Under the pieces are notes generated by a model that worked only from the letters and a program-made list of their open reading frames with translations, had not been told where the DNA came from and ran no database searches. Shown here in pieces: positions 8,022-16,522 of a DNA stretch of 64,000 nt (position 1 is its first letter; the number at the start of each line of letters is the position of its first letter). A program made the translations under genes and the position numbers. Where the stretch lies: positions 1-64,000 of the forward strand of contig DHMN01000028.1 in the NCBI GenBank assembly GCA_002405805.1, in the 5' to 3' direction. This DNA is from Cyanobacteria bacterium UBA4641 (lineage in GTDB: Bacteria > Cyanobacteriota > Vampirovibrionia > Gastranaerophilales > Gastranaerophilaceae).

Positions 8022-9284
8022 TTAAATATCAATTGTCAAAACTATTGAATTATCATCCATTACGGTTTCAGATTCAAGTCGCATATTTTCACTGTCCAAA
8101 CGTTCTTTTATTTTGTTATAAGTCATTTCTTGAATATTTAGCCCATACTCATCATTCAAGTCATTAATCACACTTTCACATTCACTTTTGTTGGAGACTT
8201 GCGTAATATCAAGAGTGTAGCCGTTTGAACCGTCTTTTTTGTAATAAACCATTTCCATACCGAACAATTTACAAGAAACTTCATCTCCGTTTTCTGAAAT
8301 TTCTTCTGCACCGTGCTCATACAAAGTATTCAACAAAGTACCCTTGTCGGTATAATTGGTTGTATAAGTATAAACCGTTGTAGAAATATCGTTAATTAGG
8401 CGCAAATCTCGACCTGCTGCGATATTCAATTTTCTAAAAATAATTTCAGCTTCCTTTGTAATAGCACTATTATTGCTACCTGAAAATTCTGCCGTATAAA
8501 ATCCATTTTTCAAAACCCAATTAAGGGTTGCATCGCTATTTTTTAAAGGAGTTTGGCAATCAGCCTCATAGAATAAATAATTTGACTTTCTAAGCAATGT
8601 CCTGAGTTCTTCCGGCTTGATATTTGTTTGAATTTTCAAATTCGTCAATCCGTAAGTAACATTTACCCCTTCTGTCTTGCCACTCACCCCAATGTTCATA
8701 ATTGTGACTTTTTGCTCAACTTCAAGTGTATAAGCTGCATCATATTCAGACTTAAAATATCTTACACTTTGACCGTTCAAATTTGCGACAACACCGTTAT
8801 CTGCAGTTGTAAAAATTTGAGTTGCCCCTTCTTGTTTTAAAGCTGAATAAATTTCGCTAGGCTTTGTATAACTCGTATCATATTGATAATAAAAATACTC
8901 TTGCGAATCAATCAAGCGCACATTTCGTCCTATAATTGAATCTAAAGTTGCAAATAAACTTTCACCTTCATTTTGCAAACCTTCTGCACCGATGTTTCCT
9001 ACCAAAGTAGCATAAACATATTTGCCACGAGTTTTCCATTGAACCCTCAGTCCTGAATCGAAATAATACGTATCAGCGCTGACTTGAGTACAATTTACTT
9101 GTTCCATCGCAGGTTTCAACTCTTGAAACTCAATATTTGTTAATACTTTTATCAACTTTAAATTTTTTGTTGCAACAGATTTATTTATCGCAGTATCATC
9201 TGCCGCACGTCTTAGAGTTTCATTTTTAGCTTTTTCCGGAGCTATCAAAAAAGCCATCGGATAAGCCATCAGTGTAATTGACAT
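8022..9284 (-). CDS. Internally duplicated protein of the Ycf46 operon
   Basis: 420 residues made of two related units. Unit 1 (about 43-205) has LKLIKVLTNIEFQELKPAME, then FATLDSIIGRNVRLIDSQEY and GATQIFTTADNGVV. Unit 2 (about 215-400) has YGLTNLKIQTNIKPEELRTL, then IFRKLNIAAGRDLRLINDIS and GAEEISENGDEVSCK. Shared landmarks are L/I-x-x-x-x-GR-x-x-RLI, a Y-rich strand and a GA-x-x-I/E-x turn. There is no signal peptide or membrane segment, so it is cytosolic. By position it occupies the slot where cyanobacteria often have DUF1257/Ycf35 next to DUF2997 and Ycf46, but I cannot confirm homology. AAAGGA precedes the ATG, and the gene lies 20 nt after the ATPase gene. Confidence 0.6.
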   Translation of the reverse strand: MSITLMAYPMAFLIAPEKAKNETLRRAADDTAINKSVATKNLKLIKVLTNIEFQELKPAMEQVNCTQVSADTYYFDSGLRVQWKTRGKYVYATLVGNIGAEGLQNEGESLFATLDSIIGRNVRLIDSQEYFYYQYDTSYTKPSEIYSALKQEGATQIFTTADNGVVANLNGQSVRYFKSEYDAAYTLEVEQKVTIMNIGVSGKTEGVNVTYGLTNLKIQTNIKPEELRTLLRKSNYLFYEADCQTPLKNSDATLNWVLKNGFYTAEFSGSNNSAITKEAEIIFRKLNIAAGRDLRLINDISTTVYTYTTNYTDKGTLLNTLYEHGAEEISENGDEVSCKLFGMEMVYYKKDGSNGYTLDITQVSNKSECESVINDLNDEYGLNIQEMTYNKIKERLDSENMRLESETVMDDNSIVLTIDI

Positions 9285-9304
9285 TCTATTAACAAATCCT
9301 TTCT

Positions 9305-10927
9305 TTAGACATCCAAAGCTCTGCCACCGCGAGAGTTATTTATATCGCTGTTTTCATCTGTACCAGTGCCATATTCTGCCATATCATCTTTTTTAGTAGC
9401 GGCAACAGCTCTGATATTTGCCCATTGTCGAAGTGACAAAATCTGTTCTTTTTGAGTGACTGAAAGCGGTACGACATTTTTTATTGTATTTTCTAAGTCT
9501 GAAAATTCCAACGGACGTTTATTGAAAAACGCCTCATATAAAGCTGTAATAACAACTTGTTCAATTTCTGCACCTACAAAACCTTCAGTCAAATCCGCAA
9601 GTTTTTCGTACAATTCGTCGTTTACGGTCAATTTGCTTGCAACTTCTTTGTCTTTCAATCTTTTTGCCAAGTGAAGTTTAAAAATTTCCTTACGTTCACG
9701 ATGTGTCGGTAAATCAACAAAGAAAATTTCATCAAAACGGCCTTTACGCAGTAATTCTGCAGGAAGTCCACTGATATTGTTCGCCGTAGCGATTACAAAA
9801 ACCGGTGCGGTCTTTTCTTGCATCCAAGTCAAAAATGTACCAAAAATTCTTGAAGATGTTCCGCTATCTCCGTTTGAATTGATACCACTCAAACTCTTTT
9901 CGATTTCATCAACCCAAAGAATGGATGGAGCAACGGCTTCAGCGGTTTTGATAGCTTTTCGCATATTTTCTTCAGAACTTCCGACAATTCCTGAAAAGAT
10001 TTTACCAAAATCTAATTTCAAAAGCGGTAATTGCCAAGCTGCACTCATTGCTTTTGCTGTCAAACTCTTACCACAACCGGGAACGCCTGTAATCAAAACA
10101 CCTTTTGGTGCAGGAAGACAGTATTTTTTCGCAGCCTCTGACCAAGAATTATTCCTTTTGTTTAACCAGTTTTTAAGATTTTCAAGTCCGCCGACATCAG
10201 AAACTTTAATATCGGTATTAATAAATTCCAAAATGCCTGTTTTTTTTATAACCTGCATTTTTTCACTCAAAATCACTGCCAAATCTTTACCATCAATTCG
10301 TCCATCGTTTACCATAGCAAGAGCAAACGCGTTTTCTGCCTCTTGTAAAGTCAGCCCTAATGCAGCCTTGCATAGTTTTTCTTTTCCTTCATCATCCAAA
10401 TCAGATGTATCAATTTGATTATTTTGAGAAATCATCTTATCTAATTTTGCCTTGATTTCATCCAGCGTTGGCAAAGGCATATCTAAAATCGTAATTTCTT
10501 TTTGCATAGATTCAGGGATAAGCAGTTCTGACGCAATAAAAATCACATTTTTTCTGAATTTACTTGTTTTTAATTCAGGAATAAGGTCTCTCAATTTACG
10601 CACAACATTATAATCAACCTGTCTGCCTTTCACTCCAAAATAGACGTGAAAATCACACATTACAAAAACGGCATTTTTATTACATTCTTTGATAAAATCA
10701 AGTGCTTTATCAGGACTGTTTGTCCCTTCAATCTTTTGACCGTTTAAAATAAAACCGTTTGTCTGAGTCCAAGTGTAAACATCACGAGTAACTCTTATCA
10801 ACTTTTCTGATTGCGCAATTCTTTTGATTAAAGCCAACGCGCGTTCTTCTTCCCACGTAGTGATATACAAATATGGGAAACGTGCCCTAAATAACCTTGA
10901 CAATTGCATTATAACTTTATTATCCAT
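9305..10927 (-). CDS. Ycf46-like AAA+ ATPase
   Basis: 540 residues. The N-terminal domain (1-240) opens with SRLFRARFPYLYITTWEEER, typical of Ycf46, the uncharacterised ATPase conserved in plastids and cyanobacteria. The AAA+ core follows: Walker A GVPGCGKS (281-288), Walker B ILWVDEIEK (336-344), sensor 1 TANN (381-384), arginine fingers in LLRKGRFDE (392-400), and a helical lid with EGFVGAEIEQVVITA. It should form a hexameric remodelling ATPase in the cytosol; its substrate is unknown in any organism as far as I recall. It sits mid-operon between a radical SAM activase-like gene and the duplicated/DUF2997 pair. AGAGG precedes the ATG. Confidence 0.85.
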   Translation of the reverse strand: MDNKVIMQLSRLFRARFPYLYITTWEEERALALIKRIAQSEKLIRVTRDVYTWTQTNGFILNGQKIEGTNSPDKALDFIKECNKNAVFVMCDFHVYFGVKGRQVDYNVVRKLRDLIPELKTSKFRKNVIFIASELLIPESMQKEITILDMPLPTLDEIKAKLDKMISQNNQIDTSDLDDEGKEKLCKAALGLTLQEAENAFALAMVNDGRIDGKDLAVILSEKMQVIKKTGILEFINTDIKVSDVGGLENLKNWLNKRNNSWSEAAKKYCLPAPKGVLITGVPGCGKSLTAKAMSAAWQLPLLKLDFGKIFSGIVGSSEENMRKAIKTAEAVAPSILWVDEIEKSLSGINSNGDSGTSSRIFGTFLTWMQEKTAPVFVIATANNISGLPAELLRKGRFDEIFFVDLPTHRERKEIFKLHLAKRLKDKEVASKLTVNDELYEKLADLTEGFVGAEIEQVVITALYEAFFNKRPLEFSDLENTIKNVVPLSVTQKEQILSLRQWANIRAVAATKKDDMAEYGTGTDENSDINNSRGGRALDV

Positions 10928-10947
10928 TAAAAAACCTCTTCTTGAAA

Positions 10948-11559
10948 CTATTTTACTCTATATTTCTCAACTTGTAAACACAAATTTTCACTTATTTTGT
11001 TAAAATCCCCCATACCATTGAGTTCTAACCGTCCATCTTTTGATATTCGCGCCTCAATTTTGTTTTTATATTTTTGAAAAATCTCAGGGGTATAAAAATC
11101 TGTCAAAAAATGGTATCGCTGATTTGATGAGCCTACCCAAGGACGAGAAAGGTCAAATTTATCTTGTTCAAAGCCTCCATCAATCAACAAATCAATATTT
11201 GAAAGTAACGAATCCACAAAGACATCATTTTTGTCTTTTAATTCTTCCAACAAATACCCTGTAAAACAAACAACTGAAAGCCCTTCACGTTTTATAAGTT
11301 TGGCTAATTTTGACAAACTTTTTGCCTGCTCAAACGGTTCTCCGCCCAGAAATGTAACCCCTTCAATATTATCTATTTGCGCAAAAATTTGTTTAAACAA
11401 CGACTCTACAGAATATTTTTCACCGACACCAAAAGCCCAAGTATCTTTTGCCCAACAGCCTTTACAATGTTTTTTACATCCCTGAACCCAAATGCAAAAC
11501 CTGTTTTCAGGACCTTCAACAGCAGTATTTGGAATTATTTTATAAACATCCAACAACAT
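10948..11559 (-). CDS. NrdG-like radical SAM protein (4Fe-4S)
   Basis: 203 residues. The radical SAM motif C-x3-C-x2-C is CKKHCKGC (Cys 28, 32, 35), followed by W as in NrdG/pyruvate-formate-lyase-activating enzymes, and the SAM-contacting GGEP motif is in TFLGGEPFEQ (around 72-75). The short fold lacking extra cluster-binding cysteines matches glycyl-radical-enzyme activases of the NrdG type. No glycyl radical enzyme gene (nrdD, pflB) lies nearby; its neighbours are the Ycf46-like ATPase and DUF2997, so the target may be unusual. Its start overlaps the upstream gene's stop (TAATG). Confidence 0.82.
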   Translation of the reverse strand: MLLDVYKIIPNTAVEGPENRFCIWVQGCKKHCKGCWAKDTWAFGVGEKYSVESLFKQIFAQIDNIEGVTFLGGEPFEQAKSLSKLAKLIKREGLSVVCFTGYLLEELKDKNDVFVDSLLSNIDLLIDGGFEQDKFDLSRPWVGSSNQRYHFLTDFYTPEIFQKYKNKIEARISKDGRLELNGMGDFNKISENLCLQVEKYRVK

Positions 11560-12494
11560 TAAAAATCAACAATCCTACCTTCTGAATAATCCTCTTCTTC
11601 ATTTGGTTTTTGAGCCTCACCAAAAACTACCATAGGTTTGATTTTTTCAACAAAGTGTTCTTTCACATTCGCTACTTTTATAAAATCATCAAAACTTTTG
11701 AACAAACCGTTTGCATCACGATATTCAATAATTTTCTTAGCCATAACAATGTTTACCCCAGGAAGTATAGCAAGTTCACTGGCCGTAACGTTATTTACAT
11801 CAATTTTCTTTGATGAATTTGCCATAATAGCATCTAATTCGTGAAACTCAGGAGCTTGTTCTTCGCGTTCAGTAACAGGTTTTTGCTCTTGTATGTTACT
11901 CATATCAACAAACGCAGCACCTGTGGCATTTGGATTCTCTGTACCTTTTGAATATGGGTCAGCCTGAATATTATCCATATCTACAAACTTCGGCCCTGAA
12001 TTTGAGGTATCAATATTAACACTCTTTTTAACAGGAGTCGGAATTTTTGATTCAAGAGTGATAATATCAATCTTTGTATCATAACTGTAAAAAGATGCCA
12101 AAGAATCTAATGTTATAAAACTGTCAAAAACTCGGCATACTCTGTTCCATGCTTTATTTATGTTTATATTACCTTTTTTTAGGGTGAACATACGTTTTGC
12201 GCGCCTTTTGTCAGGCTCATTATCCATAACAATAATTTTTTCATCAGGAGCATACATAACAGTACAGTGGTCATTTTTGATAGTATTTTGATTAACTACA
12301 AAAGTTTTTGGGACAATCTTTATACTGAATTTAAACACCTGATTTTGATAAATTGTAAAAAGAATGGCAATAGGTACCATTGCAACTAAAAATACTGCAA
12401 GCGCAAAATTGGCAATTGAACTGAAACCGATAACGCACATTGCAACATAAAAAACAAATAGTGTTAATATTCCTTGAATAATACGATATTTCAT
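11559..12494 (-). CDS. Membrane protein with C-terminal ComEA-type helix-hairpin-helix
   Basis: 311 residues. Two hydrophobic helices at the N-terminus (ILTLFVFYVAMCVIGF and FALAVFLVAMVPIAILF) place it in the inner membrane. A beta-rich domain follows (to about residue 150), then a Pro/Asn-rich linker in which the phrase FVDM(S/D)NIQ occurs twice. The C-terminus carries a ComEA-like HhH domain (IDVNNVTASELAILPGVNIV, then AKKIIEYRDANGLFKSFDDF), a non-specific DNA-binding fold used in competence proteins and nucleases. It is the first gene of the minus-strand Ycf46 operon and is translationally coupled to the radical SAM gene. Whether it binds DNA is inferred from the domain only. Confidence 0.75.
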   Translation of the reverse strand: MKYRIIQGILTLFVFYVAMCVIGFSSIANFALAVFLVAMVPIAILFTIYQNQVFKFSIKIVPKTFVVNQNTIKNDHCTVMYAPDEKIIVMDNEPDKRRAKRMFTLKKGNININKAWNRVCRVFDSFITLDSLASFYSYDTKIDIITLESKIPTPVKKSVNIDTSNSGPKFVDMDNIQADPYSKGTENPNATGAAFVDMSNIQEQKPVTEREEQAPEFHELDAIMANSSKKIDVNNVTASELAILPGVNIVMAKKIIEYRDANGLFKSFDDFIKVANVKEHFVEKIKPMVVFGEAQKPNEEEDYSEGRIVDF

Positions 12495-12550
12495 ACACTA
12501 ATACAATACCACACTCAAAAAATTTCAAATGATATATATAGATGATTTTA

Positions 12551-12559
12551 TGATAAAAT
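12551..12559 (+). promoter_or_regulatory. Extended -10 promoter of aroA, leaderless spacing
   Basis: TGA-TAAAAT with its last base at 12559, then exactly 6 nt (CTAGCT) and the aroA ATG at 12566. A start site 7 nt after the hexamer coincides with the A of the ATG. No Shine-Dalgarno sequence is present. Confidence 0.7.
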
Positions 12560-12565
12560 CTAGCT

Positions 12566-13846
12566 ATGAAACTAAAGGTAAATAACTCAAACAACACACT
12601 AAAAGGTACCATTGAAATCCCTGCCGACAAATCGATTTCTCATCGCGCAATTATTTTTTCTTCTCTTGCAAAAGGAAAATCTATTATAAAAAATTTTTCT
12701 GACGGACAAGACCCCCACTCAACATTGAAAGTTTTTAAAAATATAGGGATTGAAATATCTGAACACGAAGGAATTATTACAGTTAATTCAACAGGAAAAT
12801 TGTCAGCACCAACTCAAAATTTGGATTGCGGAAATTCCGGAACTACAATGAGACTGGTTTCAGGAGTACTTGCAGGGCAGAATTTCAATTCAACTTTAAT
12901 CGGTGATATGAGCCTATCAAAAAGACCGATGAAACGCGTTATTGAACCTTTATCACTTATGGGAGCAAAAATCAACTCTTGCGACTTTAAAGCTCCTCTA
13001 AAAATTTCAGGAAGAGATTTGCACGCGATTTCCTACAGCTCTAGAATCGCCTCTGCGCAAGTTAAATCTTGTATTCTTCTTGCAGGATTAAACGTAGAAA
13101 ACGGTGTCACTACAGTAACCGAACCTTTTGTATCTCGAAATCATACAGAAATTATGTTAAAAGCGATGGGCGCAAAAATTTCAACAAACAAAACAACCGT
13201 TTCTATCGAGAAATCAGAACTTTCGCCTATCGAAATAGAAATTCCCGGAGATATTTCATCTGCAGCATACTTTATTGTCGCGGCTTTAATTACTCCAAAT
13301 TCTGATATAATCCTCAAAAACGTAGGGCTAAACGACACGCGCACAGGGATTATTGACGTTGTTAAACAAATGGGTGCAGACATTGAAATTTTAGAAGAAA
13401 GAACCATTTGCGGCGAAAAAGTCGGAGATTTGCGAGTGAGATACTCTGAAAACTTAAAAGCTTGCAATATTTCAGGTGAAATAATTCCTCGATTGATTGA
13501 TGAAATCCCTGTTATTGCCGTATTAGCAACACAAGCAGAAGGGCAAACTAAGATTTCTGACGCTCAAGACTTGCGCAACAAAGAATCTGACAGGATTTCA
13601 GCACTTGTTAATGAATTAAAAAAACTTGGTGCAAAAATAGACGAAACACCTGATGGAATGATTATAGAAGGCAAATCTTCACTTTTTGGTGATTGCGAAG
13701 TCGAAACATACCACGACCACAGACTTGCAATGAGCTTATATGTGGCAGGTTTGGTTTGTCAAAAAGAAATTTTTATAAACGGATTTGAGTGGGTGGATAT
13801 TTCTTTTCCGACTTTCCTAAGTTTATTTGAAGGTTTAAAGAAATAG
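12566..13846 (+). CDS. aroA: 3-phosphoshikimate 1-carboxyvinyltransferase (EPSP synthase)
   Basis: 426 residues, full length for the family. It catalyses transfer of enolpyruvyl from phosphoenolpyruvate to shikimate 3-phosphate, step six of the shikimate pathway. Visible signatures are PADKSISHRA with Lys22 and the SxSxR substrate loop, CGNSGTTMRLVSGVLAG (PEP/phosphate site), SRIASAQVKSCILLAGL, and RNKESDRISALVNELKKLGA near the C-terminus. The residues around the PEP site (NSGTTMR, with G-A replaced by G-V-L-A-G) resemble bacterial class II enzymes, which I cannot distinguish reliably by eye. The gene is not clustered with other aro genes; rnhB follows 27 bp later from its own promoter. Confidence 0.95.
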   Translation: MKLKVNNSNNTLKGTIEIPADKSISHRAIIFSSLAKGKSIIKNFSDGQDPHSTLKVFKNIGIEISEHEGIITVNSTGKLSAPTQNLDCGNSGTTMRLVSGVLAGQNFNSTLIGDMSLSKRPMKRVIEPLSLMGAKINSCDFKAPLKISGRDLHAISYSSRIASAQVKSCILLAGLNVENGVTTVTEPFVSRNHTEIMLKAMGAKISTNKTTVSIEKSELSPIEIEIPGDISSAAYFIVAALITPNSDIILKNVGLNDTRTGIIDVVKQMGADIEILEERTICGEKVGDLRVRYSENLKACNISGEIIPRLIDEIPVIAVLATQAEGQTKISDAQDLRNKESDRISALVNELKKLGAKIDETPDGMIIEGKSSLFGDCEVETYHDHRLAMSLYVAGLVCQKEIFINGFEWVDISFPTFLSLFEGLKK

Positions 13847-13858
13847 CCACTATCTTTA

Positions 13859-13867
13859 TGATACAAT
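13859..13867 (+). promoter_or_regulatory. Extended -10 promoter of rnhB, leaderless spacing
   Basis: TGA-TACAAT ending at 13867, then 6 nt (CGACCT) and the ATG at 13874. No Shine-Dalgarno sequence lies in the 12 nt before the start. Confidence 0.7.
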
Positions 13868-13873
13868 CGACCT

Positions 13874-14512
13874 ATGAACACATTATTTGAGTTTGACAAA
13901 TCAAACAGCACGCTTATTGGAACAGACGAAGCCGGCAGAGGCCCTGCAGCAGGCGGAGTTTTTGCAGCTTGTGTATATTTTCCTGAAGTTAGCGAAAATT
14001 TAATCAAAGATTTGGCAAAACTCAATGACTCGAAAAAGCTTTCTGCAAAAGCCAGAGAATCCATATATGATGTAATATTGAATAATTCCGTTCATTCAAT
14101 TATTGATATTGAAGTAGATGAAATTGAAAAAATAAATATATTGAATGCCTCACTAAAAGGTATGAAACTTGCGTGCGAAGAAGTTATCCAAAAAGCGCAG
14201 TTAGAAAAATTTATCACACTTGTTGACGGGAATAAATTAATAAAAAATTACACATATCCGCAAAAATTTATAATAAAAGGGGATGGGAAATCTGCATCTA
14301 TTGCAGCAGCAAGCATTTTGGCAAAAGTGGCAAGAGACAGATATATGGCAAAACTTGCCGAAGAATTTCCACAATACGGTTGGAACAGAAATGCAGGATA
14401 TTTGACTGCCGAACACCTAAAAGCCATTGATACCTATGGGTTATCTAAATATCACAGACCTTCATTTTTGCGAAAACATTTTGAAAAACAAAAGCAATTA
14501 ACCCTATTTTAG
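13874..14512 (+). CDS. rnhB: Ribonuclease HII
   Basis: 212 residues, typical length. RNase HII removes ribonucleotides misincorporated in DNA. The catalytic acids are visible: GTDEAGRGPAAGG (Asp18, Glu19), the central LVDGN aspartate, and the C-terminal part of the fold, DGKSASIAAASILAKVARD and YHRPSFLRKHF. The GRG motif that recognises the ribose-DNA junction is intact. The gene starts at the ATG that lies 6 nt after an extended -10, so the mRNA is probably leaderless. Confidence 0.95.
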   Translation: MNTLFEFDKSNSTLIGTDEAGRGPAAGGVFAACVYFPEVSENLIKDLAKLNDSKKLSAKARESIYDVILNNSVHSIIDIEVDEIEKINILNASLKGMKLACEEVIQKAQLEKFITLVDGNKLIKNYTYPQKFIIKGDGKSASIAAASILAKVARDRYMAKLAEEFPQYGWNRNAGYLTAEHLKAIDTYGLSKYHRPSFLRKHFEKQKQLTLF

Positions 14513-14636
14513 CTTTGTAGCTTCGTTTTTGATTAGAATATTAAAATTTGTAAACAAACCTTTCAAATTCCTAAAGTTTGTCGAAACTCTTGCCGATAAC
14601 ATATCTGTAATCAGAAGTCTAATGGAGTAGAAAACA

Positions 14637-14792
14637 ATGATAAAGAAGATAACAACACCATCATCAAACAGATGCGACAGTGTTGAACTAATATTAAGAG
14701 GAGCAAAGAAACGCCGCGTATTGGCGTATGGTAATGCGAATATGATTAATTCTGACGCAGGTATCAAGGCAAACCTATCCGCTGTAAAATAG
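14637..14792 (+). CDS. Hypothetical small protein, 51 residues
   Basis: An ORF MIKKITTPSSNRCDSVELIL continuing RGAKKRRVLAYGNANMINSD, not recognised. GGAG at 14624-14627 lies 9 nt before the ATG, and a hairpin terminator follows at 14842. It is Lys/Arg-rich with one cysteine and no membrane segment. Coding potential rests on the ribosome-binding site, the terminator and the open frame only, so it may be spurious. Confidence 0.4.
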   Translation: MIKKITTPSSNRCDSVELILRGAKKRRVLAYGNANMINSDAGIKANLSAVK

Positions 14793-14841
14793 CAAGAGAC
14801 AAGATTTAAAACGCTAAAGAAAAGAGAGTTAATTTATAAAA

Positions 14842-14869
14842 GCCGAAGCTAATGCTCCGGCATTTTTAT
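14842..14869 (+). terminator. Rho-independent terminator-like hairpin
   Basis: GCCGAAGC-TAAT-GCTCCGGC, one mismatch in the stem, followed by ATTTTTATT. It would end the transcript carrying the 51-residue ORF. Confidence 0.6.
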
Positions 14870-14891
14870 TGATTTATCAAAATATTTAACA

Positions 14892-15662
14892 CTAAAATCT
14901 ACTGATGATTTTTAAATATTCTTTTTGTGATTCTAAAAGCATCTCCGAAATAAAGTTTATAAAATCTGCGTTATTGCCTTTATTCGTTTTTTGTATTGTT
15001 GAAATGTAATCAGTCCTCACAACAGGCGGAATTACGACAATATTATATCCACTTTGCAATAATGCTAAATTCATTAATAATCTTGCAACTCTGCCATTAC
15101 CGTCTGGGAATGGATGAATGTTTACAAAAATTATATGCACCATTGCTGCATATTCAACAGGATGCAATTTTTCTTTTAATTTTGGCAGTTGCAAAATGAA
15201 CTCATGCATTTTTTCATCAAGTTCTTCCGGCTTTGGTAACTCTACATCCGAGCCGGTTATTATGACTTGAGATGTTCTATATTTACCAGCCTTTTCGCTG
15301 TCTATTTTTTCATAAAATAATTTATGTAATAGCTTAATATCATCTTCTGTAAATGTTTTGTTTTTTGACAGTTCAATTATCTCATCAAAAGCTTTTGCAT
15401 GTCCTACTGTTTCATAGTGGTCTTTTAGAGGTTTCCCGCCAATTGTAATACCATCTTCCAGCACAACTTTTGTTTCTACTAGGCTAAGAGTGTTGCCTTC
15501 AAGTGCATTTGAGGCATAAGTCAAACCTATTTTGTAATACTCTTTTACTTGTGCCAATGCCTCATTTGACAAAGGCCTTAAAGCATTAATCCTTGCCTTG
15601 TATTCATCATTTTGAGCAAAACAGTTTCGATACATTTCTACCTCTTGAGTTAATTGTAGCAT
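14892..15662 (-). CDS. Fic domain protein (class II, N-terminal inhibitory helix)
   Basis: 256 residues. The Fic active-site motif is complete: HPFPDGNGRVAR (183-194), with the catalytic His183. The N-terminal inhibitory motif (S/T)xxxE(G/N) is SNALEG (51-56), so the protein carries its own autoinhibition and belongs to class II. Fic proteins usually transfer AMP to Ser/Thr/Tyr hydroxyls of target proteins; the target here is unknown. The gene begins 9 nt after the NERD-domain gene on the same strand, forming a two-gene operon. No clear Shine-Dalgarno precedes the ATG. Confidence 0.9.
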   Translation of the reverse strand: MLQLTQEVEMYRNCFAQNDEYKARINALRPLSNEALAQVKEYYKIGLTYASNALEGNTLSLVETKVVLEDGITIGGKPLKDHYETVGHAKAFDEIIELSKNKTFTEDDIKLLHKLFYEKIDSEKAGKYRTSQVIITGSDVELPKPEELDEKMHEFILQLPKLKEKLHPVEYAAMVHIIFVNIHPFPDGNGRVARLLMNLALLQSGYNIVVIPPVVRTDYISTIQKTNKGNNADFINFISEMLLESQKEYLKIISRF

Positions 15663-15671
15663 AAAAAGTGA

Positions 15672-16373
15672 CTATCTTAGATTTTTCAAATGTTGTAACT
15701 TTGTATATTCATCAACATTTGTAAATTTCAAAAGTGCATCATAAGTTTCATCCATTAAGTCTTTAGGTATTGAATAATTATTGGTTTCAGATAGTTTAGA
15801 TATTATTTTTTCTTGTAAATTGCTATAATATGTAACAATAACATTACTCCGAGTTGTTACATTTTTGAGTGTGCAATCATCTGAAAATGCAATTATTGAA
15901 TAAATCGGAATTGTATCATCTATATATTTTCTTACCGCCCTAATATGTGTAGCATTTTGCATTATTGGATTGTAAAACTGTTCTTTATGACTTTCACCAT
16001 ATCCTGTAGGTAAAGTTTGTGTCCATTTTTTATTATTTTCATTCCCAAATATCCAACCACTGTAATTTTTACTTTCTAAAACAAATAACCCTTTCTGATG
16101 AAACATAATTAAATCTATTTCAGAGGTTTTCCCACTTTCTCGTGGAACATATAAGTTAAATAAAAATTTACACCCAATTGTTTCAAAAAATTTTAAATTT
16201 TGATATAATTTGTATTCTCCATTCATTCCTTTATTAAATAATACAGACCAGTACGAATTATTCGTAATCTTGTAATAGTTACTATTTTTATATATTAACC
16301 CTTTTAAAACAAAACTAATTACAGGAATTGCCAGAAATAACAATATTAAACAAATTATAGTTATATCATCCAT
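15672..16373 (-). CDS. NERD (nuclease-related) domain membrane protein
   Basis: 233 residues. An N-terminal membrane helix (IICLILLFLAIPVISFVLKG) is followed by a NERD domain: GKTSEIDLIMFHQKGLFVLE then SKNYSGWIFG. The E-I-D-L..E-S-K pattern corresponds to the acidic/lysine residues of PD-(D/E)xK-like nucleases. NERD proteins are often linked to DNA processing or defence, but membrane-anchored members are uncharacterised. The pairing with Fic suggests a defence or stress operon, which is inference. An extended -10 lies 6 nt before the start codon. Confidence 0.8.
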   Translation of the reverse strand: MDDITIICLILLFLAIPVISFVLKGLIYKNSNYYKITNNSYWSVLFNKGMNGEYKLYQNLKFFETIGCKFLFNLYVPRESGKTSEIDLIMFHQKGLFVLESKNYSGWIFGNENNKKWTQTLPTGYGESHKEQFYNPIMQNATHIRAVRKYIDDTIPIYSIIAFSDDCTLKNVTTRSNVIVTYYSNLQEKIISKLSETNNYSIPKDLMDETYDALLKFTNVDEYTKLQHLKNLR

Positions 16374-16379
16374 GATTAA

Positions 16380-16388
16380 ATATTATCA
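16380..16388 (-). promoter_or_regulatory. Extended -10 promoter of the NERD-Fic operon, leaderless spacing
   Basis: On the minus strand TGA-TAATAT is followed by 6 nt (TTAATC) and the ATG at 16373. No Shine-Dalgarno sequence is seen. Confidence 0.55.
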
Positions 16389-16476
16389 CGAAAATATTAG
16401 GTTATGGTGCTATCAAATATCACATACGCAACTAACTCAGCAAAGATACCAAAGCGGCTCAGCCATATAGACACAT

Positions 16477-16508
16477 AAAAAACCGCTCTGCAATCTTGCA
16501 GAAACGGA
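16477..16508 (-). terminator. Rho-independent terminator of tRNA-Arg
   Basis: Read on the minus strand: CCG..TCTGCAA-GA-TTGCAGA..CGG followed by TTTTTT. It lies 15-45 nt after the tRNA 3' end. Confidence 0.8.
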
Positions 16509-16522
16509 CTTATTTGAAAAAA

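Noticed and set aside
9777..10418. 213-codon plus-strand frame
   Set aside because: Antisense to the AAA core of the Ycf46-like gene; no domain and no start signal.
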